DNA from: Coneutiohabitans sp964457925
GTDB taxonomy: Bacteria > Zhuqueibacterota > Zhuqueibacteria > Zhuqueibacterales > Zhuqueibacteraceae
Length of the DNA stretch: 64,000 bases
Direction: 5' to 3'
Assembly: GCA_964457925.1 (NCBI GenBank)
Contig: CAYWGH010000008.1
Coordinates: forward strand, 62,001-126,000
In this document: in pieces, positions 43,597 to 54,999 of the stretch
Layout: each line of letters starts with the position of its first letter
How positions within the stretch are numbered: position 1 is the first letter of the stretch
Program-made: the position numbers and the translations under genes
Notes under the pieces: generated by a model
Databases searched by the model: none
Seen by the model: only the letters and a program-made list of their open reading frames with translations
What the model was told of the DNA's origin: nothing

Positions 43597-44865
43597 ATGC
43601 AATCTTTTCCTCAACGCCAAAAAGCTTTAATCACCGGGATCGGCATGGTCACGCCCCTCGGGCTAACGATAGAAGAAAATTGGTCGGCGTTGATGGCCGG
43701 GCGCTCAGGCATCGGCAAAATTACGCATTTTGATGCTTCTCATTTAAGCACGCAAATCGCAGGCGAGGTCAAGAATTTCAATCCCGACGACTACATGGAC
43801 GTAAAGGAAGTCCGGCATTATGACCGTTATGTGCACCTTGCCGTCGCCGCGGCAGACAAAGCCTTGGCGGATGCCGGTTTAAGCGCGGAAACCCTGCCGC
43901 ACGAACGCACCGGTTTGCTGATCGGCTCCGGCATGGGCGGCATGGAAACATTCGTGAACAACACGCGCGCGTTGATTGAAAAGGGTGCGCGGCGCGTTTC
44001 GCCCTATTTTGTTCCAGCGGTGATTGCCAACATGGCTTCCGGCTTTCTCACGATTCGCTATGGCATTCAAGGCCCGAACTTTTCGATTGTTTCGGCATGC
44101 GCCACGGGCGCACATTCGATTGGCGAGGGGCTCGAAATGATTCGCAAAGGCATTGCCGACGTCATGCTCGTCGGCGGCGCAGAAGCGGCAATCATCGAGT
44201 TGGGCGTGGCCGGCTTTATTGCGGCGAAAGCGCTGTCCAAGAATAACGACGCGCCTGAAGAGGCGAGCCGGCCGTTTGACCTGGCGCGCGACGGTTTTGT
44301 CATGGGAGAGGGCGCGGGCGTGTTGGTGATTGAAAGCGAAGAACATGCGCGCAAACGCGGGGCGCGTGTGTGGGCCGAGTTGCTGGGCAACGGCGCCTCA
44401 TCGGATGCTTTTCATCCGACCGCGCCGCGCACCGACGGCACCGGCGCTGCCAAAGCCATTCGCCATGCAGTGGCTGATGCCGGCCTGAGAAAAGAAGATA
44501 TTGGTTATATCAATGCCCATGCCACTTCGACCATGCTGGGCGACCGCGCAGAGTCGGCCGCGATCCGGCATTTTTTCGGTGAACACACGAAAAACGCCGC
44601 GGTTAGTTCGACCAAATCTTCCACCGGGCATTTGCTGGGCGCGGCCGGCGCCGTGGAAGCGGCTTACACGGCCCTGGCGCTGCATCATCAAATGCTGCCC
44701 CCCACAATTAATTTGCACAATATCGATCCGGAATGCGATCTCAACCATGTCGCCAACCAGCCGCGGCCGGCGAAGGTGCAATACGCCATTTCCAATGCCT
44801 TTGGCTTTGGCGGCACCAACGCAACGTTGGTGTTGGGGAGATATGAAGGTGAGAATGCGAGGTAA
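43597..44865 (+). CDS. fabF: Beta-ketoacyl-ACP synthase II
   Basis: From ATG 43597 (GGAG 8 bp upstream) the product is 422 residues; the frame from 43540 adds a basic non-conserved stretch. The thiolase fold carries the catalytic Cys in SIVSACATGAHSIG and His in INAHATSTMLGD. A second His sits in STKSSTGHLLGAAGAVE. The C-terminal NAFGFGGTNATLVLG is also present. It elongates acyl-ACP with malonyl-ACP in fatty-acid synthesis. No other fab genes or acpP are adjacent. Confidence 0.96.
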   Translation: MQSFPQRQKALITGIGMVTPLGLTIEENWSALMAGRSGIGKITHFDASHLSTQIAGEVKNFNPDDYMDVKEVRHYDRYVHLAVAAADKALADAGLSAETLPHERTGLLIGSGMGGMETFVNNTRALIEKGARRVSPYFVPAVIANMASGFLTIRYGIQGPNFSIVSACATGAHSIGEGLEMIRKGIADVMLVGGAEAAIIELGVAGFIAAKALSKNNDAPEEASRPFDLARDGFVMGEGAGVLVIESEEHARKRGARVWAELLGNGASSDAFHPTAPRTDGTGAAKAIRHAVADAGLRKEDIGYINAHATSTMLGDRAESAAIRHFFGEHTKNAAVSSTKSSTGHLLGAAGAVEAAYTALALHHQMLPPTINLHNIDPECDLNHVANQPRPAKVQYAISNAFGFGGTNATLVLGRYEGENAR

Positions 44866-45048
44866 TTTGGGGATTGGAAATAGCGCTGATTTTGTGCGTG
44901 CCGAGATATAAAACTCTTCGAGCAGCACAGAAGAATTAGGCAAAATCATTTGCGGTAAAACCCTTCAATCGTTTTGCTCCAAATGGTTCGCTATAAACTT
45001 TAAAAAGCTGAATCGTATTTGTATGTAAAAAACGGAGGGCTTAATTAG

Positions 45049-45150
45049 GTCAGATTCACCGCGGAGAGGCGGCGTTCGCTGAGAATTCGCGCAATTTTAC
45101 TCTGCGGCTCTGTGGTGTTTTTGGGAATGTGATAAAGTCAAATTAATTCT
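45049..45150. repeat. Direct repeat, copy 1 (~105 bp)
   Basis: Begins gtcagattcaccgcggagag, contains ttactctgcggctctgtggt and ends with gataaagtcaaattaattct. It aligns by eye with the element at 45326-45437 over most of its length. The tctgcggctctgtggtg core is of the kind found dispersed in many genomes. A related short stretch (cttcgcgcctttgtgtcttc) occurs at 347-366. Confidence 0.75.
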
Positions 45151-45325
45151 GCCCCCCAATTGCCCAACGCGAAAAGCCACAGCCAAAAAGAAAATCTCCA
45201 GCAAATAGAAAAACCCAACAGATGAGAGTGGCCTGTCAGTTGGGAAAATATTTTGGAGAAAGGGTTGACCATTAACGGACCAATTGCATACAAAACCGTT
45301 TTGCAAAACTTCATAGCTTGGCTGT

Positions 45326-45437
45326 GTCAGATTCCCCGCTGAGAGGCCGAGTTCGCTGGGAATTCTAATCAATCTTACTCTGCGATCTCCGCGCCACTGC
45401 GGTGATTTTTTGAATGTGACATGGTCGAGTTAATTCC
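45326..45437. repeat. Direct repeat, copy 2 (~110 bp)
   Basis: Begins gtcagattccccgctgagag, contains gttcgctgggaattc and cttactctgcgatctccgcg, and ends with ggtcgagttaattcct. It is in the same orientation as copy 1 with similar order of blocks and a few small insertions, giving a spacing of about 277 bp between starts. Confidence 0.75.
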
Positions 45438-45448
45438 TCAAAAAGTTT

Positions 45449-47158
45449 TCATGCCGATGGCTCCGGTAGTCTTACAGACATATCCCCAACTGCCTTCTTC
45501 ACCTGAAACACCATCAGCGCACGATCGGCGTCCATCTCCAAACAGCTGGCCAGCACCGGCATGGTCGCGCCGTAGGGCGGAATTTGGCGCATACTCAAAC
45601 CTTTGATGCACGATTGCGGCACGAACAGGCGCACAGCCAATTCCGGCAGGCGCAGCACCACAGAACGCGCCGGCGCCGGGCTGTGGCAAATCTCGCCCGG
45701 CAAAGGCATGCCGAGATGCTGGCCGAGGTAAACGCATTTGTAATAAAATTCCGCGCGCGACTGCAATTTCTGCATGCGCAGGCTCATGAATTCCAGGGCT
45801 GACGCGGCAGCGCGCAACTCTTCCTCGGAATAACGCGGCGCGCCCTCTTGCAGAAAAGCGATGATCTGGCGCTGCATGAGCAGATCGACATAGCGGCGCA
45901 GCGGCGAGGTGACATGGGCATAACCGGCAATGCCGAGATCGCGATGCGGCGCGCGCTGCACGCTGAGTTGCGGCCGGGAAAAGCGTTGCTCCGGCTCCGC
46001 TCCCATTTCCTCCTCCGGCGCGCTCGCGTTTTCCTGCGTGCGATACAAACACGGCAGCCCGTGCTCGTGGCAAAAAGCCGCCGCCGCCTGATTCGCCGCA
46101 ATCATCCATTCCGCAACCGTTTTACGCGCCGCGCTGTTTTGCGCATAACGGCGCAATTCCACCCGGCCGGAAGCATCGACCCGAACATCAACCTGTTCGC
46201 GATCAAACACACGCCCGCCGGCAGCAATGCGCGCCTCTTCGAATTGTTGCGCGCCGGCAACCCAGACCGGCAGCGCGCGACTCCAATGGCCCGGCGCGCC
46301 CGTTTCCAACCAGGTTTCAACTTCCTCATAATGCGCGTTGTGATCGATGTGAATCGTCTCGCAGGCCGGGCGATCAAAACGAATTTTGCCGTGAGCATCA
46401 CGCACAAAATAAAATGACAAAACCTCCCGAACAGAATTCGCATGCAAACTTGCCGCCGTGTTGATGGCCTCCGGCAGCATGCGGATCGTGAGATGCGGCA
46501 GATAGGTTGAAACTGCGATTTGCTCCGCCCAGCGATCCCACTCGCTGCCCGGCGGCACAAAGTTGGTGAGGTTTGGCACGTGCACGCCAATCTCTTCGCC
46601 GGTTTCGATGTGGCGAAAGCTGAGCGCGTCGTCACGGTCGTCGGTTTCAGGATTATCAACCGTCAAAATACGCTGAGGCGAAGAGGTGGTAGAGGGTGTA
46701 AATGTGATGGCGGGGGGATCAATATTTTCAGCGGCAGCCAGGCGATCAAGATGGCGGCGCAAGCGCGGCTCCGCTGAAACGAACAAATCCGCGGTCGCCG
46801 GGAGCTGTGACATTTGCTTGAGCCAACGATAAAGCAATACGCGAATATCGCGAAAACCCGTAAAGGAATGCAGCGTGCGCGCCTGCCGCACGAACTGCTG
46901 CCGCCAAGCCAGGGGGTAAAGGCTGCGTTGCTCATACGTTGCATTGGCCAGCCGCAGGAGCCGCCGGGCAAGCGGAAGTTGCTGCAATTCCGCCAAAGTC
47001 CATTGTTTTTTCAGCGACTCGCGAAAGAGATCGAACAGCGCTTGAAATAACTTCTGCCGTTGTTCGTCTTTGGTGTTCACCGCTGTTTGCGGCGCCTCAA
47101 CAGAAGAGGAGGCGCCGTTTTCTGCACACGCGTTACTATTGCTTTGATCAGCGTTCAT
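45449..47158 (-). CDS. RNB-domain exoribonuclease (RNase II/R family)
   Basis: A 569-residue protein. An acidic, Asn/Ser-rich N-terminus precedes a winged/helical region (about 30-140). The RNB catalytic domain begins at about 160 with ILTVDNPETDDRDDALSFR, holding the metal-binding Asp cluster. It continues with GVHVPNLTNFVPPGSEWDRWA and YAHVTSPLRRYVDLLMQRQI. The C-terminal part lacks a clear S1 domain. At 569 residues it is shorter than RNase R (about 750-800) and RNase II (about 640), as in several plastid/cyanobacterial-like RNB proteins. It should degrade RNA 3' to 5'. Confidence 0.9.
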   Translation of the reverse strand: MNADQSNSNACAENGASSSVEAPQTAVNTKDEQRQKLFQALFDLFRESLKKQWTLAELQQLPLARRLLRLANATYEQRSLYPLAWRQQFVRQARTLHSFTGFRDIRVLLYRWLKQMSQLPATADLFVSAEPRLRRHLDRLAAAENIDPPAITFTPSTTSSPQRILTVDNPETDDRDDALSFRHIETGEEIGVHVPNLTNFVPPGSEWDRWAEQIAVSTYLPHLTIRMLPEAINTAASLHANSVREVLSFYFVRDAHGKIRFDRPACETIHIDHNAHYEEVETWLETGAPGHWSRALPVWVAGAQQFEEARIAAGGRVFDREQVDVRVDASGRVELRRYAQNSAARKTVAEWMIAANQAAAAFCHEHGLPCLYRTQENASAPEEEMGAEPEQRFSRPQLSVQRAPHRDLGIAGYAHVTSPLRRYVDLLMQRQIIAFLQEGAPRYSEEELRAAASALEFMSLRMQKLQSRAEFYYKCVYLGQHLGMPLPGEICHSPAPARSVVLRLPELAVRLFVPQSCIKGLSMRQIPPYGATMPVLASCLEMDADRALMVFQVKKAVGDMSVRLPEPSA

Positions 47159-47292
47159 AAAAACTCGAAGGTGTTTGCGCTGCGGCTCAGGTTAGAATTG
47201 CCGGGCGTTGATCACCAGCCATGCCCGGCTGCCCTCGTAATCATGCAAGCCGCAATATACGCAAATCTCCACGCCAATCCAAAAATCAAATG

Positions 47293-47568
47293 TCACACTC
47301 CGGTTTTGCTTGGCCGGCTCAACAGCCATAAAGCGGATTTGAGATCTTCAATCAACTGAAATGTTCCTGGAAGTTTTTCCACCCGCACCCAATATTGGCG
47401 AAATTCACGGCTTTCCACGATACGAACCTGCCGACGGGTAATGCGACTGATGCGATATAAATCGCTCATGAACAGAAACTGAAAGGGTTCCAAACGGCCA
47501 CGCCAATAACGAAGATCAACGTCAACATTCACACGCTGCCCGTTGTTCAGTTCAAACTGGTTCAACAT
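47293..47568 (-). CDS. Hypothetical 91-residue protein with a strong ribosome site
   Basis: A small soluble protein (LNNGQRVNVDVDLRYWRG, then RISRITRRQVRIVESREFRQ, ending in a hydrophobic patch). I do not recognise a domain. The start ATG at 47568 follows AAGGAGG on the minus strand at optimal spacing, and a credible promoter with a palindromic spacer lies 50-80 bp upstream. These signals argue that it is expressed and perhaps regulated by a dedicated repressor. Confidence 0.65.
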   Translation of the reverse strand: MLNQFELNNGQRVNVDVDLRYWRGRLEPFQFLFMSDLYRISRITRRQVRIVESREFRQYWVRVEKLPGTFQLIEDLKSALWLLSRPSKTGV

Positions 47569-48000
47569 GCCGACCTCCTTTTTTGGTTGCTGAATGGTGA
47601 TTAAAAGATCACTATTTTAATATAGTGTACGCATATACACTTTTCAAGTTAATTTTTATTCTTCTATCAATATCCTGCTGGGTTTGAATTGGCCTTTCCT
47701 GCATCCTGAGGGGCTTCGCGCTGAGGTGATTGTTTCTTCCTGGTCATTTGGAGTGCTCAAGCAGTACCACGTATGGCTGCCTTTTGCAGACAAAGTGTTT
47801 CACTTTGCGGCAAAATAGAAGTGAAATAAAACGCCCCACTAGGCACCACGAAACAAATTTTTTATTTATCTGAAATTATAGGGTGTTTGCAACCCAAAAA
47901 ATTGCCCGGCGAGTGGAGAGTGGGATTTACAATGTCAAAAAAGCCGGTGAGATAATGACAGAGGTGATAGGATGTGGATAAACAAGCATCAACAATAAAG
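47569..48000. other. ~430-bp intergenic region with one promoter and one terminator edge
   Basis: Apart from the promoter at 47619-47647 the interval holds no gene. ORFs of 60 codons at 47862-48044 overlap the terminator hairpin and look spurious. Confidence 0.5.
47619..47647 (-). promoter_or_regulatory. Promoter with operator-like palindrome
   Basis: On the minus strand TTGAAA (47642-47647) and TATATT (47619-47624) are separated by exactly 17 bp. The spacer contains gtgtatatgcgtacac, a GTGTA/TACAC palindrome. This is a textbook sigma-70-like promoter with a possible operator between the elements. It would drive the 91-residue gene starting at 47568. It is a sequence match only. Confidence 0.55.
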
Positions 48001-48027
48001 CCAAGGGGCGCACACAGCGCCCCTTGG
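48001..48027 (-). terminator. Intrinsic terminator of the second CotH gene
   Basis: A perfect 11-bp GC-rich stem ccaaggggcgc/gcgccccttgg with a 5-nt loop, followed on the minus strand by CTTTATTGTT. It lies 41 bp after the stop codon of the 48069-51323 gene. The T-run is short, so termination may be moderate. Confidence 0.75.
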
Positions 48028-48068
48028 AAAACAAGCACAACCAAAAGAAGCTGAAATCCGGCAAAAAT

Positions 48069-51000
48069 TTACCGCAGAAGAATCAAGCGCCGCGTCACCA
48101 TTTGGCGCGCACCAGATTCGGCTTCGAAAACTAACCGCAACAGGTAAACGCCGCTGCTCACCAGCTGGCCCGCAGCATTTTTGCCATCCCAGCGCATGGC
48201 ATGCTGCCCTGCCGGACGGCGCTGCTCCGCCAAATCCACGACTTTTTGACCTTGCAAGTTGTAAATTATCGCGCGCAACTGCCCGCTTTCCGGCAGATCG
48301 ATACGCCACAGCGTGCTGGCGTTAAAAGGATTGGGATAATTCGGCCCCAGCGCAAATTCTGTGGGGAGACTGGCGGTCTGGGCGCTCTCCGCCTCTCTTT
48401 TGCCCAACGCTGCTCCGCCATCGAGCAACAAATCCACCGCCCACAAATTCGGATTGCCGTCATCCGAATCGCCAACATTGACGGCAGCGCCCGATAAAAC
48501 ATTGCCGTCGCTGAAATGAACGATGATTTGCATGGTGTGGGCCTGCCAATCCAAATCATTATCTTCGCCGTTTTCATCGCTGGCGCCGGGCGGCAAACCC
48601 TGTCCGGCGAACGTGAGAATGACTTCACGGGCCGTGACGTTATCATTGTTTTCGCCAACATCTGGCGTCACGATGAAACTGCGGCCGTTGCGAAAGAGAT
48701 CGAAGGCATACTCGTCTTGCGCCGTTATCACCACTGAGGTAATATGCGCCAGTTCCGATTGATTGAACACACGGCAGGTAAAAAATTCCCATTCATTGTG
48801 CAGATCGATTTCAACCCGCGCAGCAACACGCACTGGCGAGACAGCCCGCGTCGTAAACATGCTGTCCGCGGACATGATTTCGTTGCCCTCGCGATCGCGG
48901 TTACGCACGCGAAAATGATACCGCGTTTCAGCGCTCAGCGACGAAAGCGTGATCTTGTGATTTGTGGTATAAGTTGCGCTCCAGGGCGTTTGCTGGCCGT
49001 AAGCCGTGGTGGCGCCAAATTCGACCTGCGCCAGCGCTGGTTTATTCGTACGCCACTCAATGGTAGCGCTATTCGTCGTCACCGCGCCAATGACGGGAGT
49101 CGAGAGAAAAAACGTATCGCTTTCAGTTGTGAAAATCGCCTGCAACTCAATGTCCCGGCTTAGATTGATCGCGATCTCCGGTTGCGCCGGCAAGCTGGGA
49201 TCACTCCACTGTTGAAAGGCGTAGCCGGGACTCGGATTCGCCCTGACAGTAATGGGAACGCCGCGAAAGTATTCCCCCTGCCAGGGCAAGTTGCCGGGCG
49301 TAATCGTGTTGAGTGTAACGTTGCCCTCACCTTCCGGCGGCAGAATCGTGACGGTGGCCATGCCCGACAAGCCGAATTTCTCCATAATTTGTTCGCGCTG
49401 ATACGCGGGTCGCTCATAGATGAAATTTCGCACGGCGTTGATGTTGCGTTCCCACAAACTGTGGTCTTCGAGACCCCAGCGCGTCAGTTCGCGCTCGACT
49501 TCCGGCAGCATCATCGCGAGCAGTTGATTCAGATGCGACTCGACATTTCGGCTGGCGAGCGTGGTATTCATGAGATCGGCAAAACGGTTGATGAAATACT
49601 GGCGATATTCACTGTTTTGCAGCAGCCGGCGCAGCATAAACGTGCTCCACAGCAGGCTCTCATCGTCGTTAAATTTGAGATCCGTGCGGACTTCATCACG
49701 GGTTGCCCAAGTCAAGGTGGGATGATCCGGCGAAGCATGGCGCCAGGCCGCGCCCGTGTCCCACATGATCCAACGCCAGCGCGGATCGCCTGCACGATCG
49801 TGAAAACGATCGAGATTGTTGTGCGGCCAATCCCAGTTTGCACCAAAGATGTTCATGATGTGATAATCGGTGAAATTTTCGATGTGGACATAACGGCTCT
49901 TGACGCGTTCGTAATTGGCGGGCACGCGCAGATCGTTCCGTTCAAAGAAGCCAAAGGTTTCGTCCCAAAAAACCGCGTCGCCTTCGCGCAACTCCGGCTC
50001 GGAAGTGCCCCATTGGGCGCGATGCAAATCCATGTCGGTTATGCCGAAATTGCCGATGATATATTCATCGTCGATGCGCTCGCGAATCCAATAAAGTCCC
50101 CAGTATTCGTGATTCAAATAAAGCGCAACCGGACGAAACGCCGAGATGATGCCGCCGACTTCGTGCCACACGGAATGTGTCAAGGCATCGTCGATCATGG
50201 TAAAGGTCGAGCTGCCGGAAGCCTGATCGCCGGAGGGCGCATACAGCACGAGGCGTTTGAACGTGCTCAGAGTCTTTTGCGGAAAAACGCGATAATTCAA
50301 ATAACTCTGGCCATAGTCGCTGCGAAAATAAAGGCGCAGGCTTTTCTTGGCGTCAACCCGCGAGCTGTTCCCGTGAATGCGAATCCCCGCGGGCGCCGCG
50401 AATTGTGTAACGCCGTTTTCAATAAATGCAACATCAACCGGCCGCTCCCACGCATCGCCCTCTCCAAAAGGATTGACATAAATGCCAATATCCGGATCCC
50501 AAAGATTGGCCGGCGCAGTGGCAATCGCGATGATGGGCAACTGCGGGTTATCATTGACAATGTAGGTTCGCGAAGCAATGCCGGTTTTGGCTTCGCCCTG
50601 CACGAATACCCTTGCCCGCAGCACGGTGACGCGGCTGAACGTCAGCGGTTGTGAATAGAGCGTGCTTTGCGCCGATGGTTCGTTACCATTGAGCGTATAC
50701 CGGATTTCGCCCTCCGGAAGATTAGTGGACATGGCCACCGTGACATTGCCTTGATAAACCCCCTGCGGCTGTGAAAACGTCAACGTTACCTCAGGCGGTG
50801 CATCGCCGCGATTGGCGGCAGCCGGCGTCGGAGTTCGCATAAAGGCGAAATTGGCGCTGCCGTCGGGCAACCGGCCGTACGAAACGTCCGCGGTTTGCGC
50901 CCCGAACGTGAAGCTGTCAACGACTTCCCCAGTCGGCGAATAAAGGCCAAGGAATTCTCCGCCGGCGCCCAACCTGAAATTCGTATGCAAGCCGGCAGGA

Positions 51001-51323
51001 TTGGCGCGATCTTTTCCGGAGGCCCAGACGAGCAGATAAGCGCGCGGCGCCAGGGTAACCGCCGGAAATGTCCATTGCGCCGGAGCATTTGCGTCATCAG
51101 TGATAGTATAGCCTGCCAAATTAACCGCTTCAGAACCGGCATTGTACAACTCGATCCAGTCGCTTGCCTCGTTGTCTTCATCAACGTTGGTGGCTTGATT
51201 GGAGGCAAGCAATTCGTTAATCACCAGCGTTTGCGCGAAAGCGGCAGGCGAACCCGACATCCACACCACAAGGAGGAATGCCAGGCTCAAGGCCGCTTGC
51301 CGTAAGAATCGTAAACGAATCAT
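48069..51323 (-). CDS. Secreted lamin-tail/CotH protein with type IX-like C-terminus
   Basis: A 1084-residue protein with a signal peptide (1-30, cleavage at FA-Q). The lamin-tail domain (about 33-150: VINELLASNQATNVDEDNEA, then DWIELYNAG) comes first. A chitobiase-C-type beta domain follows (about 180-255, GEIRYTLNGNEPS), then CotH (about 260-650, with GIRIHGNSSRVDAKKSLRLY and IRERIDDEYIIGNFG). Two further Ig/FN3-like regions include ETRYHFRVRNRD and ITSVVITAQDEYAFDLF. The last 90 residues (GPNYPNPFNAST, IYNLQGQKV, SSGVYLLRLVF) are a type A sorting signal/FlgD-like domain. It should be exported to the surface. It is the mirror of the 35359-37761 protein. Confidence 0.9.
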   Translation of the reverse strand: MIRLRFLRQAALSLAFLLVVWMSGSPAAFAQTLVINELLASNQATNVDEDNEASDWIELYNAGSEAVNLAGYTITDDANAPAQWTFPAVTLAPRAYLLVWASGKDRANPAGLHTNFRLGAGGEFLGLYSPTGEVVDSFTFGAQTADVSYGRLPDGSANFAFMRTPTPAAANRGDAPPEVTLTFSQPQGVYQGNVTVAMSTNLPEGEIRYTLNGNEPSAQSTLYSQPLTFSRVTVLRARVFVQGEAKTGIASRTYIVNDNPQLPIIAIATAPANLWDPDIGIYVNPFGEGDAWERPVDVAFIENGVTQFAAPAGIRIHGNSSRVDAKKSLRLYFRSDYGQSYLNYRVFPQKTLSTFKRLVLYAPSGDQASGSSTFTMIDDALTHSVWHEVGGIISAFRPVALYLNHEYWGLYWIRERIDDEYIIGNFGITDMDLHRAQWGTSEPELREGDAVFWDETFGFFERNDLRVPANYERVKSRYVHIENFTDYHIMNIFGANWDWPHNNLDRFHDRAGDPRWRWIMWDTGAAWRHASPDHPTLTWATRDEVRTDLKFNDDESLLWSTFMLRRLLQNSEYRQYFINRFADLMNTTLASRNVESHLNQLLAMMLPEVERELTRWGLEDHSLWERNINAVRNFIYERPAYQREQIMEKFGLSGMATVTILPPEGEGNVTLNTITPGNLPWQGEYFRGVPITVRANPSPGYAFQQWSDPSLPAQPEIAINLSRDIELQAIFTTESDTFFLSTPVIGAVTTNSATIEWRTNKPALAQVEFGATTAYGQQTPWSATYTTNHKITLSSLSAETRYHFRVRNRDREGNEIMSADSMFTTRAVSPVRVAARVEIDLHNEWEFFTCRVFNQSELAHITSVVITAQDEYAFDLFRNGRSFIVTPDVGENNDNVTAREVILTFAGQGLPPGASDENGEDNDLDWQAHTMQIIVHFSDGNVLSGAAVNVGDSDDGNPNLWAVDLLLDGGAALGKREAESAQTASLPTEFALGPNYPNPFNASTLWRIDLPESGQLRAIIYNLQGQKVVDLAEQRRPAGQHAMRWDGKNAAGQLVSSGVYLLRLVFEAESGARQMVTRRLILLR

Positions 51324-51757
51324 ACGAACCCCTGTTTAAAATATGCAGCTTTTGTGAATTGTGGCACTTTTCAAAGAGAATAATTGCCGGCCGCGTCGTG
51401 CCGCTGGACGATTGTGATAACCTTTCGGTCAAGCCAAGTTGGTGGAATGAGGTGTCAAGTTCTCGATGTTGATCAGCCCGTATCAAAAATTGAGGTCAAA
51501 TGGCAGGTGTTCGATTACCACAATAAGTAACGGCAACAACTGTGTTCGCGGATAAAATTCTTCACCCGGATAAAATCCGCCGGCGAACCAATAATCGGTT
51601 GGCCGCTATCCGTCAGCTGGGCCTGTCGAAGACAACTTCGCTGCCTTCGGCAAGCTCAAGCAGCGCCCCGATGTTGCTGGGTTAAATTTCTAATGCGCAC
51701 GGCCTCGCCTTTGCTGGAACATTATTTTCGAACGATGCAAATCTGTGATGGCGGCAC
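51324..51757. other. 434-bp intergenic region
   Basis: Upstream of the second CotH gene and downstream of glycogen phosphorylase, both on the minus strand. It contains an inverted pair of A-like repeats (51617-51659) and otherwise no gene or clear hairpin. The CotH promoter should lie within 51324-51420, but no consensus is visible. Confidence 0.5.
51617..51659. repeat. Two A-like repeat units in inverted arrangement
   Basis: ctgggcctgtcgaag (51617-51631) is the reverse complement of unit A with one mismatch. It is followed by cttcggcaagctcaa (51645-51659), an A-like unit with three differences. The pair resembles the element at 35264-35335 but with a 13-bp spacer and the opposite arm order. 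Confidence 0.65.
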
Positions 51758-54301
<2,544 letters not shown>

Positions 54302-54455
54302 AGGCGACTTCTGCATCCTTTCAACTTGATCGGTGTCCACTTCATGTACTTTTGTGGGCGGAAGGCATGTCGCGCAGGCGAGCAGCCGTTCCGGCGAATG
54401 CGGGAGCAGTTCATCAATGGATGCCGCGGCCCAGCCGTGGCCGAACAAATCGGAA

Positions 54456-54977
54456 TTAACGATTTTGACTGGCAAAATTCACGAGCAACCAGTTGATCAA
54501 TAGTGCGAAAAGGTAAAGACCTGCGCCAAACGCCGCGTGATTCATCAGGCTACGGAGCCTTGCCTGCATCGGGTTTGGCATCTTTGCGGCGGCAAATCCC
54601 AGCCCGAATGAAGGTTGCATGATAAAGAATGGCGCCACGACCGTGACGATCCCGAAGACGATTGCCGGCATCAAGGTCGGATGCCGAAGCCAATTGTTGC
54701 CTACCAATGCAACAAAAACAATAGCGAACGTAATGCCAATCATGTAATGGGCAATCCAACCGACGGTGCATTCTGCACGCTTCTGTGGCGCAGAGGCAAT
54801 ATTTGCATGTATAAAGATTCCTTCCGGCATGTATCGCAGCCACCGTCCAACGAGACAGATGTTCGAGGGCGTGATCTTAAAGGCATATTTGAGAAAGAGC
54901 GCCCACAGATCAAACATGAGAGTTGCGCCAAGCCCGATAAAGATGGCGCGAGTGAGGCAGATGGTCAGGATATTCAT
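54456..54977 (-). CDS. DUF2938 membrane protein
   Basis: A 173-residue protein with four likely membrane helices (about 5-27, 75-95, 98-118, 148-168). Features FIGLGATLMFDLWALFLKY and FIMQPSFGLGFAAAKMPNP match DUF2938, a family with no known function. The Met at 54977 starts directly with a helix. It ends 154 bp before the phosphorylase start at 54301. Confidence 0.82.
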   Translation of the reverse strand: MNILTICLTRAIFIGLGATLMFDLWALFLKYAFKITPSNICLVGRWLRYMPEGIFIHANIASAPQKRAECTVGWIAHYMIGITFAIVFVALVGNNWLRHPTLMPAIVFGIVTVVAPFFIMQPSFGLGFAAAKMPNPMQARLRSLMNHAAFGAGLYLFALLINWLLVNFASQNR

Positions 54978-54999
54978 GAGTCACCGGCTTCGTAATTGC

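Larger units (their letters stand above)
44866..45448. other. 583-bp intergenic region between fabF and the RNB gene
   Basis: The genes converge here. The region contains no credible gene. It holds two imperfect direct copies of a ~105-bp element (see repeats at 45049 and 45326). No clear intrinsic terminator is visible for fabF. Confidence 0.55.

Noticed and set aside
49182..50654. A 490-codon frame antisense to the second CotH gene
   Set aside because: It lies wholly inside a well-supported secreted protein and has no start signals or recognisable domain; it reflects codon bias of the opposite strand.
54302..54475. Longer N-terminus for the glycogen phosphorylase
   Set aside because: It would start with TTG and overlap the end of the DUF2938 gene, and its residues are not conserved in the family.
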